Assembly: GCF_916618915.1 (NCBI RefSeq)
Contig: NZ_CAKAKE010000001.1
Location: 2,835,001 to 2,899,000 of the forward strand
Source of the DNA: Stenotrophomonas sp. Marseille-Q4652
Lineage (GTDB): Bacteria; Pseudomonadota; Gammaproteobacteria; Xanthomonadales; Xanthomonadaceae
Direction: 5' to 3'
Length of the DNA: 64,000 nucleotides
Of the stretch, positions 44,385 to 53,004 are shown piece after piece; position 1 is the stretch's first letter; each line of letters starts with the position of its first letter. The notes under the pieces are model-generated. The model did no database searches. It worked only from the letters and a program-made list of their open reading frames with translations, and was not told the DNA's origin. The position numbers were made by a program, and so were the translations under genes.

Positions 44385-45917
44385 TCAACCGCGACGCACC
44401 AGCTCGACGCGGCGGTTTCGCGCGCGGCCTTGCTCGCTGTCGTTGCCGGCCACCGGGCGCTCGGCACCGTAACCGGCGGCCACCAGCCGCGCCGCATCGA
44501 TGCCCCCGGCAGTGAGTGCGGCCACCACAGACTGCGCACGCTGCTGCGACAGTTCGCGGTTGCGCGCGGCCTGGCCGGTGTCGTCGGTGTGGCCCTCGAC
44601 CGAGAGCTTCAGCGACGGGTTGTCGCGCAGCAGCGCCAGCACCTGCTCGAGCTGCGGCCGCGAGGCCGGCAGGATGTCGGCCTTGTCCACCGCGAAGTTG
44701 ACTTCGATCGCGACGCGGCCATCGGCATCGAGCTGGCGCTTGAGCGCGTCGGCCGGCAGCAGCGCAGCGGTCTGCACCAGTTCCTTGCGTTCCACCACCA
44801 CCCAGCCGGCGCTGCCGTACTCCAGGCGGGCATGCACCCATACCTGGTGCCCGTCCGGGCGATCGAAACGGTAGACGAGCGAGTCGTAGTCCTGCCAGAC
44901 GAAGCTGGTGCCGTCGCTGTACGGGCCCTTGAAGTTGGAGTCGTAACGCTCGGAGGCTTCCTTCGGGATGCGGCCCTCGAACACCAGCACGCCGCCGGCC
45001 TCGTCCATCATAGACTGCAGGTTGCGGCGGACCTCGTGCATCGAGAAGCCCCGCTCACCCTTGGTTACCTGGCCGGCCCAGGTGCGGCCCTCGACTTCCT
45101 CGAAATCGCTGCCGGTCCAGAACGGATACATGTCGAAGTCACGCTGCTTCGGGCGGTTGCCCTGGTCGTAACCCTCGGGCATGGCCAGGTAGGGGAACTC
45201 GGTCAGCAACTTCGCGGTGGCGGTGAACGGGCGTTCCTCGACCACCACCAGGCCGGCGTCATGGCCGGTCGTGGACAGCTGCACCCAGATGTTGCGATCG
45301 GCCTGGCGGATCACATGCACCGTGGTCTGTGCACCGGTGTCCATGTTCACCGCATCGATGAAGCCGCCGCCGATTTCCTCCTCCAGCTGCGGCCCGTAGT
45401 AGAAGCCGCGCTGCAGCGGGCCATCGAAGACCTGCCTGGCACCTGCCTGCTGCAGCACTGTCTCCAGGTTGCGGCGCAGTTCGCGCGCGGAGAACTCCTT
45501 CTCGCGCCGCAGCTCGCTGCTCACGCCAACCTTTGCACTCCAGCTTGCCCCTTCCACCCAGTGCAGGCCGTCGCCGAGGCGGAACGGGAAGCGGGCATGA
45601 CTGCGTACATGCGGACGGTTGACCGGCGCATAGCCCTCGGGCATCGAGAAGAACGGCAGCTCGCCGATGGCGGCGGTGCTGGCTTCCACGCTGTTGATGT
45701 CGAACGGCAGCAGCGGTACCGGGTTGCCGTCGCGGTCATGCACCGCGTCCTTGTCCAGGGAGGACTGCGCAGCGGGTGTTTCCGTCGCCGCGGCTTCATC
45801 GGTTGCCGCTGCGGTAGTGGCATCCGTCGAGCCAACCGCGTCGGTCGCGGTTTCCTGCTTGCCACCGCAGGCCGACAGCAGCATCGCCAGCGTGCCCACC
45901 ATCATCGTCTTGCGCAT
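44385..45917 (-). CDS. OmpA-family lipoprotein with an internal duplication
   Basis: A 510-residue lipoprotein. The lipobox is LLSAC with Cys near residue 17; Gly follows, favouring the outer membrane. A Thr/Ala-rich linker leads to two related domains of about 140 residues: one opens LPFFSMPEGYAPVNRP, the other FPYLAMPEGYDQGNRP, and each has a matching RRNLE/RRNLQ helix and a VFDGPL/VFEGRI strand. A C-terminal OmpA peptidoglycan-binding domain follows, with VEGHTDDTGQAARN and the RARNRRVEL end. The ATG at 45917 has GGGAGTG upstream. Confidence 0.88.
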   Translation of the reverse strand: MRKTMMVGTLAMLLSACGGKQETATDAVGSTDATTAAATDEAAATETPAAQSSLDKDAVHDRDGNPVPLLPFDINSVEASTAAIGELPFFSMPEGYAPVNRPHVRSHARFPFRLGDGLHWVEGASWSAKVGVSSELRREKEFSARELRRNLETVLQQAGARQVFDGPLQRGFYYGPQLEEEIGGGFIDAVNMDTGAQTTVHVIRQADRNIWVQLSTTGHDAGLVVVEERPFTATAKLLTEFPYLAMPEGYDQGNRPKQRDFDMYPFWTGSDFEEVEGRTWAGQVTKGERGFSMHEVRRNLQSMMDEAGGVLVFEGRIPKEASERYDSNFKGPYSDGTSFVWQDYDSLVYRFDRPDGHQVWVHARLEYGSAGWVVVERKELVQTAALLPADALKRQLDADGRVAIEVNFAVDKADILPASRPQLEQVLALLRDNPSLKLSVEGHTDDTGQAARNRELSQQRAQSVVAALTAGGIDAARLVAAGYGAERPVAGNDSEQGRARNRRVELVRRG

Positions 45918-46011
45918 CTGGTTCACTCCCTGTGACAGAAGCGCAAGAGCCTACAACAGCTGCAGAGCAGTAAAACCCGTGTTTTTGGGGGTTGCGTCGC
46001 AGAAGGGGCGA

Positions 46012-46953
46012 TCAGCCAGCGCGGCGCTGCTGCTCGTACACCTGCAGATGGCACCACGCGGCCTGCAGCAGCGGCGCGGCGATTCCAGCCTTGCCGGCGC
46101 GGGCGAGCATGTCGCCGGCGATGTGCGCCGCTTCCACCGGCAGGCCGGCTTCCAGGTCGCGCAGCATCGAGGCCTTCATCGTCGAGCCTGGCTGGGTCAG
46201 CGACTTGAGCGCGATCTGTTGTGGCTTCTCCGGTACCGGCTGGCCGGCAGCCTCGGCCACGGCCAGGCACTCGGCATACAGCGCCTGGACCAGGGGCACG
46301 CCATTGCCGGTGGCAACGATGCTGCCGACATCGCCGCGCATCAGGCAGGTGATTGCCGCCAGCGTGGTCAGGAACGTGTACTTGATCCACTGCTCGCTGG
46401 CGATGCGGTCGGAGGCGACATGGTCGATGCCGGCCTGTTTACAGGCGCGGGCCAGTGCCTGCACGCGTTCGCTGTGCGGATCGCCATCGCGCTCGCCGAA
46501 GGTCAGCCGTGCCGGGCGGTCGAGGTGCTCGATCGCGCCATCGGCAGCCTTGGTCGCGCTGATGAAGCACAGTCCGCCCAGCACCGCGTCGCGGCCGAAG
46601 CGGGAATCCAGCGGCGCGTAGTGGGCCAGACCGTTGAGGATCGGCAACAGCGTGGTGCCCGGGCCCATCGCCGGGGCGATCGCCTCGATCGAGCTGCCCA
46701 GGTCATAGGCCTTGCAGCTGAGCATCACCAGGTCGAACGGCTGCTGCGAAACCACGGCGGGCAGCGCATCAGCGGTGGTGAACCTGGCCGCGATGCGTGC
46801 ATCGCCCAGCGGGCTGCGGATCACCAGGCCATCGCGCTGCAGTTGCGCCGCACGCGCCGGACGCACCAGGAAGGTGACGTCCACGCCCGCCTGGGCCAGA
46901 CGGCCACCGAAATAACCACCGGTGCCACCGGCACCCAGGACGAGGATTCGCAT
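46012..46953 (-). CDS. 2-dehydropantoate 2-reductase family protein
   Basis: A 313-residue NADPH-dependent reductase of the PanE/ApbA family, which turns ketopantoate into pantoate in coenzyme A synthesis. Motifs: GAGGTGGYFGGRLAQAG at the N-terminus, KAYDLGSSIEAI, LNGLAH and the C-terminal SEQWIKYTFLTTLAAITCL. Many genomes hold several paralogues with other 2-ketoacid substrates, so the panE symbol is not assigned. It lies 24 bases downstream of the ABC-2 permease gene and may share its transcript. Confidence 0.88.
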   Translation of the reverse strand: MRILVLGAGGTGGYFGGRLAQAGVDVTFLVRPARAAQLQRDGLVIRSPLGDARIAARFTTADALPAVVSQQPFDLVMLSCKAYDLGSSIEAIAPAMGPGTTLLPILNGLAHYAPLDSRFGRDAVLGGLCFISATKAADGAIEHLDRPARLTFGERDGDPHSERVQALARACKQAGIDHVASDRIASEQWIKYTFLTTLAAITCLMRGDVGSIVATGNGVPLVQALYAECLAVAEAAGQPVPEKPQQIALKSLTQPGSTMKASMLRDLEAGLPVEAAHIAGDMLARAGKAGIAAPLLQAAWCHLQVYEQQRRAG

Positions 46954-46977
46954 GCGGTTCTCCGTTGTTGGCAGGGA

Positions 46978-47772
46978 TCAGCTGCGCAGGCCGACGCCGC
47001 GGCGCAGCAGCCACAGCGACAGTGCGCCCAGTACCGCGACAAAGCCCAGCATCAGCGTGTAGGCCACCCACAGCGGCACGTCGGTGGTGCCGAGCAGGCC
47101 GTAGCGGAATGCGTTGACCATGTAGAAGATCGGGTTGGCGTGGGTCGCCTTCTCGGCCCAGCCCGGCAACAGGCTCACCGAATAGAACACGCCGCCGAGG
47201 TAGGTCAGCGGGGTCAGGATGAAGGTCGGCACGATTGCCACGTCGTCGAACTTCTTGGCGTAGACGGCGTTGATGAAGCCGGCCAGCGAGAAGATCGTCG
47301 CGCCCAGCAGCACGGTGCTCAGCGTCACCAGCGGATGCGGGATGCGCACCGGGGTGAAGAACATGGCGATGATCAGCACGATCACGCCGACCATCAGCCC
47401 GCGCAGCACCGCGCCGGCGACGTAACCGCCGAGGATCACCCAGTTGGGCATCGGGCTGACCAGCAGCTCCTCGATGTGGCGGCCGAACTTGGCGCCGAAG
47501 AACGAGGAGGAAACGTTGCCGTAGCTGTTCTGGATCACGCTCATCATCACCAGGCCGGGGACGATGAACTGCATGTAGCTGTAGCCGCCCATGTCGCCGA
47601 CCCGCGAGCCGATCAGGCCACCGAAGATCAGGAAGTACAGGGTCATGGTGATCGCCGGCGGCACCAGCGTCTGGCCCCAGATGCGCAGGATGCGGTTGAT
47701 CTCGCGGCGGACGATGGTGCCCAGCGCGACCCAGTTGCGCTGGCGGTCGGTGATCGGTGCGGGCGTGCTCAT
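46978..47772 (-). CDS. ABC-2 type transporter permease
   Basis: A 264-residue ABC-2 permease with six hydrophobic helices, beginning after NRILRIWGQTLVPPAITMTL. SFFGAKFGRHIEELLVSPMPNW is the conserved ABC-2 segment, and TPLTYLGGVFYSVSLLPGW is the second. It overlaps the ATPase gene by 4 bases. The pair resembles the YadGH type; the exported substrate is unknown. Confidence 0.92.
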   Translation of the reverse strand: MSTPAPITDRQRNWVALGTIVRREINRILRIWGQTLVPPAITMTLYFLIFGGLIGSRVGDMGGYSYMQFIVPGLVMMSVIQNSYGNVSSSFFGAKFGRHIEELLVSPMPNWVILGGYVAGAVLRGLMVGVIVLIIAMFFTPVRIPHPLVTLSTVLLGATIFSLAGFINAVYAKKFDDVAIVPTFILTPLTYLGGVFYSVSLLPGWAEKATHANPIFYMVNAFRYGLLGTTDVPLWVAYTLMLGFVAVLGALSLWLLRRGVGLRS

Positions 47773-48722
47773 GCGGCCTCCTCGGTGTTGCCGGTGAGGC
47801 GCACGAACAGTTCCTCCAGGCGGTTGCTCTTGGTACGCATCGAACGCACGCGGATGCCGGCGGCACCCAGCGTGTCGAACACGCGGTTGAGGTCCATCGC
47901 CCGCGGCATTTCCACGTCCAGCGTGTGCGCGTCGGTGGCTACCAGGGTGGTGCCGGCGATCTCCGGCAGCTGGGTGGGCAGGTCACCATCGATATCGAGG
48001 ATGAAGCCTTCCACGTCGAGCTTGGCCAGCAGGCTGCGCATCGGGCCCTGCTCCACGATCCGGCCGTGGTTGATGATCGCCAGGTTGCGGCACAGGTGCT
48101 CGGCTTCTTCCAGGTAGTGGGTGGTCAGGATGATGGTGGTGCCGGCGGCGTTGATCTCGCGCAGCACGCGCCACATGTCGCGGCGGATCTCGATGTCCAC
48201 GCCGGCGGTGGGTTCGTCCAGGATCAGCAGCTGCGGCCGGGTCATCATCGCGCGGGCGATCATCAGCCGGCGCTTCATGCCGCCGGACAGCGTGCGGCTC
48301 ATTACCTGGGCCTTTTCCCACAGGTGCGCGCGGCGCAGCTCTTCCTCGGCACGGCGGCGCGCTTCCTCGCGTTCGATGCCGTAGAAGCCGGCGTAGTTGA
48401 CCAAGATGTCGAACGGCTTCTCGAACAGGTTGAAGTTGATTTCCTGCGGGACCAGGCCGATCAGGCGCATGGCCGCGCTGCGCTCGCGCACCAGGTCGGT
48501 GCCGAACACCTCGACCTGGCCTTCGCTGAGGTTCACCAGCGAGGAGACGATGCCGATCAACGTGGACTTGCCCGCGCCGTTGGGGCCGAGCAGGGCGAAG
48601 AAATCGCCCGGGGCCACTTCCAGCGACACGCCGCGCAGTGCCTGCACGCCGTTGTCGTAGGTCTTGCGCAGATCATGGACGCGCAGTGCCGGCGCGCGTG
48701 GGGAGGGGGTTGCCTGTGCCAA
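47769..48722 (-). CDS. ABC transporter ATP-binding protein
   Basis: A 317-residue ATPase partner of the ABC-2 permease. Walker A is GPNGAGKST, the signature is LSGGMKRR, Walker B is LLILDEPTAGVD and the switch histidine is in LTTHYLEEAEH. A C-terminal extension (about 235-317, ILDIDGDLPTQLPEI) is typical of YadG-like proteins. No ATG is available before the domain; TTG at 48722 has GAAGG upstream and gives a reasonable N-terminus, but the start is uncertain. Confidence 0.9.
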   Translation of the reverse strand: MAQATPSPRAPALRVHDLRKTYDNGVQALRGVSLEVAPGDFFALLGPNGAGKSTLIGIVSSLVNLSEGQVEVFGTDLVRERSAAMRLIGLVPQEINFNLFEKPFDILVNYAGFYGIEREEARRRAEEELRRAHLWEKAQVMSRTLSGGMKRRLMIARAMMTRPQLLILDEPTAGVDIEIRRDMWRVLREINAAGTTIILTTHYLEEAEHLCRNLAIINHGRIVEQGPMRSLLAKLDVEGFILDIDGDLPTQLPEIAGTTLVATDAHTLDVEMPRAMDLNRVFDTLGAAGIRVRSMRTKSNRLEELFVRLTGNTEEAA

Positions 48723-48770
48723 GCTCGTGCCTTCGCGCCCGTCGTGAGGGCGCCACAAATGTGCAGCGGC

Positions 48771-48777
48771 TATTATA
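48771..48777. promoter_or_regulatory. overlapping divergent -10 elements
   Basis: TATTATA reads as TATTAT on the plus strand, upstream of the ferredoxin-NADP reductase gene, and as TATAAT on the minus strand, upstream of the ABC ATPase gene. It is the only AT-rich hexamer in the region. Both genes may share it. -35 elements are weak. Confidence 0.4.
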
Positions 48778-48822
48778 GAAGCCCGCGCGGGCCCGGCCCG
48801 GCTACACACTGTTCCTTCTGTC

Positions 48823-49584
48823 GTGCCTGTCCACTTCCCGCTCAAGCTCGTCGCCCGCCGCATGCTGGCGCCGACCGTCGGCCATTACCAGTTCGTGCGC
48901 GACGACGGCCAGCCGCTGGATTTCCAGCCCGGCCAGTTCATCCAGATCCACTTCCAGCACGCCGATGGCACCGAGGCCCGGCGCAGCTACTCGCTGGCCA
49001 CCATCCATGACCACACGCTGGGCCCGGGCGACGCGGTGGACATCGCGGTCAGCTTCGTCCCCGGCGGCGCGGCCACCGCGCTGTTCGAGGGCCTGGACAT
49101 CGGCGGCCAGCTGATGGGCAGCGGCCCCTATGGCCGCTTCTGCCTGCAGCCGGGCGACCACAATGCGCGCTACCTGCTGATCGCCACCGGTACCGGTGTC
49201 ACCCCGTACCGCTCGATGCTGCCGCAACTGGCGCAGGCCATGGCCGGACGCGGCGCCGAGGTCGTGCTGCTGCAGGGCGCGCGCACCCCGGGTGAACTGC
49301 TGTACAGCGAAGATTTCCATTCATTTGCCGAAGACCATCCGGGCTTCCGCTACGTGCCGTGCCTGTCGCGCGAACGGCCGGCCGACCCGCACCCGGACGT
49401 GCGCCATGGCTATGTGCAGCAGCACCTGGCCGAATTCGCGCCGGATCCGGCGCGCGACATTGCCTACCTGTGCGGCAACCCGGACATGGTCGATGCCTGC
49501 TTCGAGGCGCTGAAGGGCGCCGGCCTGCCGGTGCCGCAGATCCGCCGCGAGAAGTACGTCAGCTCCACGCCGGTCAAGCGCTGA
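48823..49584 (+). CDS. fpr: ferredoxin--NADP reductase
   Basis: A 253-residue FAD flavoprotein that transfers electrons between NADPH and ferredoxin or flavodoxin and supports oxidative stress defence. The FAD site includes RRSYSLAT and GGAATALFEG; the NADP site is LIATGTGVTPYRSML, with CGNPDMVDAC near the C-terminus. The family usually ends near REKYV; here it ends REKYVSSTPVKR. The start is GTG at 48823. It is followed by two perfect hairpins. Confidence 0.93.
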   Translation: MPVHFPLKLVARRMLAPTVGHYQFVRDDGQPLDFQPGQFIQIHFQHADGTEARRSYSLATIHDHTLGPGDAVDIAVSFVPGGAATALFEGLDIGGQLMGSGPYGRFCLQPGDHNARYLLIATGTGVTPYRSMLPQLAQAMAGRGAEVVLLQGARTPGELLYSEDFHSFAEDHPGFRYVPCLSRERPADPHPDVRHGYVQQHLAEFAPDPARDIAYLCGNPDMVDACFEALKGAGLPVPQIRREKYVSSTPVKR

Positions 49585-49591
49585 CCGTGGC

Positions 49592-49614
49592 GCCCTCGTC
49601 TCCGCGACGAGGGC
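49592..49614 (+). terminator. first hairpin after fpr
   Basis: GCCCTCGTC and GACGAGGGC form a perfect 9-bp stem with a 5-nt loop, seven bases after the fpr stop. No T run follows. Confidence 0.5.
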
Positions 49615-49641
49615 AGACGGTTGATCACTGACTGACGCCAA

Positions 49642-49664
49642 GCGGCGGATCCTTCATCCGCCGC
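49642..49664. repeat. second perfect hairpin after fpr
   Basis: GCGGCGGAT and ATCCGCCGC form a perfect 9-bp stem with loop CCTTC. It resembles short palindromic REP-like units of xanthomonads, but no second copy with the same sequence was noticed in the window. Confidence 0.45.
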
Positions 49665-49734
49665 GCACATCCGGTCCACAGCCTGACGACCTGGCGCTCA
49701 CTACGGTGACAGCCTGCCAAGGAGTCGACAGGCC

Positions 49735-50697
49735 ATGCTGGACAGCGTCATCACCCCCGAATCCCTTTCCACGCTGGAGTCCGAAGCCCGCCAGTGGCTT
49801 CTCTCCCGGCCCGCATTGCCGCTGCCCGGCCGTGGCCAGACCCTGGAACGCTGGCGGGCACTGGCCGACATTGGCGCCCACGACCTGTGCCTGGCCAAGG
49901 TGCTGGAAGCGCACTACGACGCGCTGGCGATCCTGGCCGAGCTGGGCGAACCGGCACCTGCCGACGACACCGTGCTGGCGGTGTGGGCCGCCGAGGGGCC
50001 GCAGGCAACGCTGCGCCCGGGCACCGGGGCTGACACCCTGGACGGCGACAAGCCGTGGTGTTCTGGTGCCAGCCTGGTTGATGCGGCACTGGTGACGGTC
50101 CGCGAGGACGGCGCCTGCCAGCTGTACCAGGTCGGCACCGGGCCCCACCTGCAGCCGCGCGGTGATTCATGGCCGGCTACCGGCATGGGCCGCATTCCCT
50201 CGGTCACCGTGCGCTTTGCCAATGCGCCCGCGCGCCGCGTGGGACAGGTCGACGCCTACCTGCAGCGCCCCGGCTTCTGGCATGGCGGTGCCGGCGTGGC
50301 TGCGGTCTGGTACGGCGCGGCAATGGCACTGGTCGATGCGATGCAGCAGTCCAGCGGCGGTGAAACCCGCGATCGCCTGCTCGGCGAGGCGACGCTGGCG
50401 ATGGTGCCGGCCGCCGCGCTGATGCGCGAACTGGCGGTGATGATCGACGCCGACCCGGCCAATCCGCACCGCGAGGCCGTGGTGCGCGTGCGCAGCGTGG
50501 TCGAGCGCGCCTGCACCCGCGTGCTCGACCTGGCCGGGCGTGCGCTGGGCCCGGCGCCGATGTGCACGGACCGCGACCACGCGCGCCGATGGGCCGACCT
50601 GACCGTGTTCCTGCGCCAGAGCCATGCCGACCGCGACTGGTGCTGGCTGGGCGAGCAGGCCCGCGCGGACGAATGGAGCCGGCCATGGGCGCTGTAG
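49735..50697 (+). CDS. short acyl-CoA dehydrogenase-like protein
   Basis: A 320-residue protein that follows the acyl-CoA dehydrogenase fold: an N-terminal helical domain (LESEARQWLLSRP, LAKVLEAHYDALAILAELG), a beta domain (KPWCSGASLVDAALVTV) and a C-terminal helical bundle (HGGAGVAAVWYGAAMALVDAM, VVERACTRVLDLAGRALG). It is about 60 residues shorter than usual and no catalytic glutamate could be placed, so activity is uncertain. It is the first gene of the coupled 49.7-53 kb cassette. Confidence 0.78.
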   Translation: MLDSVITPESLSTLESEARQWLLSRPALPLPGRGQTLERWRALADIGAHDLCLAKVLEAHYDALAILAELGEPAPADDTVLAVWAAEGPQATLRPGTGADTLDGDKPWCSGASLVDAALVTVREDGACQLYQVGTGPHLQPRGDSWPATGMGRIPSVTVRFANAPARRVGQVDAYLQRPGFWHGGAGVAAVWYGAAMALVDAMQQSSGGETRDRLLGEATLAMVPAAALMRELAVMIDADPANPHREAVVRVRSVVERACTRVLDLAGRALGPAPMCTDRDHARRWADLTVFLRQSHADRDWCWLGEQARADEWSRPWAL

Positions 50698-51431
50698 CCA
50701 CCATCCACGGCCAGGGTACGGCCGAGTCCGACTGGCAGCAGTGCAGCTGGTTGTGGACGCAGCCACCGACCCCGGCGCAGAAACTGTTTGGCAGCGCACG
50801 CCGGCTGGTCGTCGTCGCCCCGCATCCGGATGACGAGGTGCTCGGTTGCGGCGGACTGATGCGGCTGGCGGTGGAAGCCGGACTGGACGTGCAGGTCGCC
50901 GCGGTCACCGATGGCGAGGCCTGCTATCCGCATGAGAAATGGTGGACGCCCGAGCGCCTGCGCCAGGTGCGGCGCGACGAACTGCGCGCCGCGCTGGCCG
51001 AACTCGGTATCGGTGATGCCTGGCACCTGGGCATTGCCGATGGCGGCGTCAGCGCCGATGTCCAGCGGCTGCACGAATGGCTGCAGGACATGCTGCGCGC
51101 CGACGACCTGGTGCTGGCACCGTGGCGGCTGGACGGCCACCCCGACCACGAGGCGGCCGGCGATGTGGCCTACCGGTGCGCACAAGCCACCGGGTGCCGC
51201 TTCCTCCAGTACCCCCTCTGGGGCTGGCACTGGCTGCATCCCGATGCCGTGCACATGACCTGGGACAAGCCAAGACTGGTGGACATCTCCGCCGCGCAGG
51301 CACGCAAGCAGCGCGCCATTGCGTGCTTCCGCAGCCAGACCGGCGAGGTAGAACACCTCCAGTCCGATCCCATCCTTCCCCCCCATGTGCTGCAACGCTT
51401 CGCGCGGGGCCACGAGGTGTTCCTGGCATGA
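50685..51431 (+). CDS. PIG-L family deacetylase
   Basis: A 248-residue zinc-dependent N-deacetylase of the LmbE/PIG-L family, normally acting on N-acetylglucosaminyl conjugates. The metal motif is VVVAPHPDDEVLGCGG near residues 45-60, and the second is GHPDHEAAGDVAY near 145. GGAG precedes the ATG at 50685, which overlaps the previous gene by 13 bases. With the neighbouring methyltransferase and glycosyltransferase, it suggests a sugar-containing small molecule. Confidence 0.92.
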   Translation: MGAVATIHGQGTAESDWQQCSWLWTQPPTPAQKLFGSARRLVVVAPHPDDEVLGCGGLMRLAVEAGLDVQVAAVTDGEACYPHEKWWTPERLRQVRRDELRAALAELGIGDAWHLGIADGGVSADVQRLHEWLQDMLRADDLVLAPWRLDGHPDHEAAGDVAYRCAQATGCRFLQYPLWGWHWLHPDAVHMTWDKPRLVDISAAQARKQRAIACFRSQTGEVEHLQSDPILPPHVLQRFARGHEVFLA

Positions 51432-52015
51432 TCGACCAACAGTATTTCGAGCAGCTTTACGCGCAGGCCGATCCGTTCGGTTACCGCACCCGCTGGTACG
51501 AGGAGCGCAAGCGCGCGCTGCTGCTGGCCAGCCTCGGCCAGCGCAACTACGAACATGGCTGGGAGCTGGGCTGTTCCAATGGCGAACTGAGCGCAGCGCT
51601 TGCCAACCGTTGCCGTCGGCTGCTCGCCACCGACCTGAGCGAGCGCGCGGTGCTGCTGGCGCGCCGGCGCCTGGCGGCGGTGCCGGGTGTCGAGGTGCAG
51701 TGCGCGCGCCATCCCGGCTTCCGTCCGGACGTGCGCTTCGACCTGATCGTCTGCAGCGAGCTGGGTTACTACCTGGACCCGCAGCAACTGCCGCAGTTGC
51801 GTGATGACATCCACTCGGTGCTGGCCGGGGACGGCCTGCTGGTGGCCTGCCACTGGCGCGTGCCGTTCGCCGAGGCCGGCAGCGATGCCGAATCCGTGCA
51901 TCGCGAGCTGGGCCTGGGCCTGGTGGAGAAGTTCCACTACCGCGATGCCGACTTCATCCTGCAGGGCTGGTCGGCCGATCCGCAGTCAGTGGCGATGCGC
52001 GAGGGCCTGCGATGA
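51428..52015 (+). CDS. class I SAM-dependent methyltransferase (NodS-like)
   Basis: A 195-residue methyltransferase. Motif I is WELGCSNGELSAALANRC near residue 42, the acidic end of strand 2 is LLATDLSERAV, and motif post-II is FDLIVCSELGYYL. The fold and length resemble NodS N-methyltransferases, so methylation of a freshly deacetylated amine is plausible. It overlaps both neighbours by ATGA. Confidence 0.9.
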   Translation: MIDQQYFEQLYAQADPFGYRTRWYEERKRALLLASLGQRNYEHGWELGCSNGELSAALANRCRRLLATDLSERAVLLARRRLAAVPGVEVQCARHPGFRPDVRFDLIVCSELGYYLDPQQLPQLRDDIHSVLAGDGLLVACHWRVPFAEAGSDAESVHRELGLGLVEKFHYRDADFILQGWSADPQSVAMREGLR

Positions 52016-52704
52016 TCGGCATCCTGGTTCCCGCGCATGACGAGGAAGACCGTATTGGCGCCTGCCTGGATTCGCTGCAGCGTGCCGCACTGGATCCGGC
52101 GCTGGACGGCGAGGACGTGTGCATCGTGGTTGCACTCGATGCCTGCACTGACGGCACCTGGCTGGAATGCAAGCGCCGTGGTGTGGAGACCCTCAGCCTG
52201 GACGCGCGCTGCGTAGGCGTGGCCCGCGCGGCGGCGGCTGCCGTGCTTCTGACGCGCGGCGCGCGCTGGCTGGCCAGCACCGACGCCGACAGCGAGGTGC
52301 CGGCGGACTGGCTGTCCGGCCAGCTGGCCGGCGGCCATGACGTGTTCTGCGGGCTGGTGGACCTCAAGTGCGAAACCACCGGGCAGCGCCTGTACCAGCT
52401 GTTTCACCGGGCCGAGCGCTGGGGCCACGACCATGGACGGATCCACGGCGCCAACCTCGGCATCGCCGCCCGAACCTACCTAGACGCGGGTGGTTTTGAC
52501 GCGCTCGAATGCCACGAGGACGTGGCGCTGGTGCGGCGACTGGAGGCAGGAGGTACACGCGTGCACTGGGCCGACCAGCCACGGGTGCTGACCAGCGCCC
52601 GCCTGCACGGCCGCGCGCCGCAGGGATTTGCCGCCTACCTGCGCGACCTCGAAGCGCGCCTGGGCGCTGGCCCGGACGTGGCACTGGCCGGAGGCACTCC
52701 ATGA
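52012..52704 (+). CDS. family 2 glycosyltransferase
   Basis: A 230-residue GT-A glycosyltransferase. It starts MIGILVPAHDEEDRIGACL, has LDACTDGTW in place of the usual DDGSxDGT, and the metal-binding site is STDADSEVPADWL. IHGANLGIAARTYLDAGGF and ECHEDVALVRRL are typical acceptor-side motifs. There is no membrane helix. It overlaps the methyltransferase and the next gene by ATGA. Donor and acceptor unknown. Confidence 0.9.
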   Translation: MIGILVPAHDEEDRIGACLDSLQRAALDPALDGEDVCIVVALDACTDGTWLECKRRGVETLSLDARCVGVARAAAAAVLLTRGARWLASTDADSEVPADWLSGQLAGGHDVFCGLVDLKCETTGQRLYQLFHRAERWGHDHGRIHGANLGIAARTYLDAGGFDALECHEDVALVRRLEAGGTRVHWADQPRVLTSARLHGRAPQGFAAYLRDLEARLGAGPDVALAGGTP

Positions 52705-52991
52705 ACCCGGACATCCTCGGCTGGGCCGCCACCGCGATCCTGATCGCCACGCTCCTGCGGCAGACGCTCAAGCAGTGGAAGTCACCGCATCCGGAGGCCG
52801 TTTCCAGCTGGCTGTTCATCGGCCAGATGTCGGCGTCGGTGCTGTTCACCATCTACAGCTTGCTGCTCGGCAACACCGTATTCGTGGTGACCAACCTGCT
52901 GCTGCTCGGCACAGCCATCCTTGGCCAGGTGCTGGCCTGGCGGCGCCGGAAGAAGGACGGGGGCCCGAATCCGCCGGCAACTTCGCGCTGA
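52701..52991 (+). CDS. SemiSWEET-like three-helix membrane protein
   Basis: A 96-residue protein with three hydrophobic helices: LGWAATAILIATLLRQTL, SSWLFIGQMSASVLFTIYSLL and VFVVTNLLLLGTAILGQVLAW. The size and pattern match bacterial SemiSWEET/PQ-loop sugar transporters, which work as dimers. Its ATG overlaps the glycosyltransferase stop, so it may carry a precursor or product of the cassette. The family assignment rests on the helix pattern. Confidence 0.7.
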   Translation: MNPDILGWAATAILIATLLRQTLKQWKSPHPEAVSSWLFIGQMSASVLFTIYSLLLGNTVFVVTNLLLLGTAILGQVLAWRRRKKDGGPNPPATSR

Positions 52992-53004
52992 TCGCTCCCG
53001 CCGG

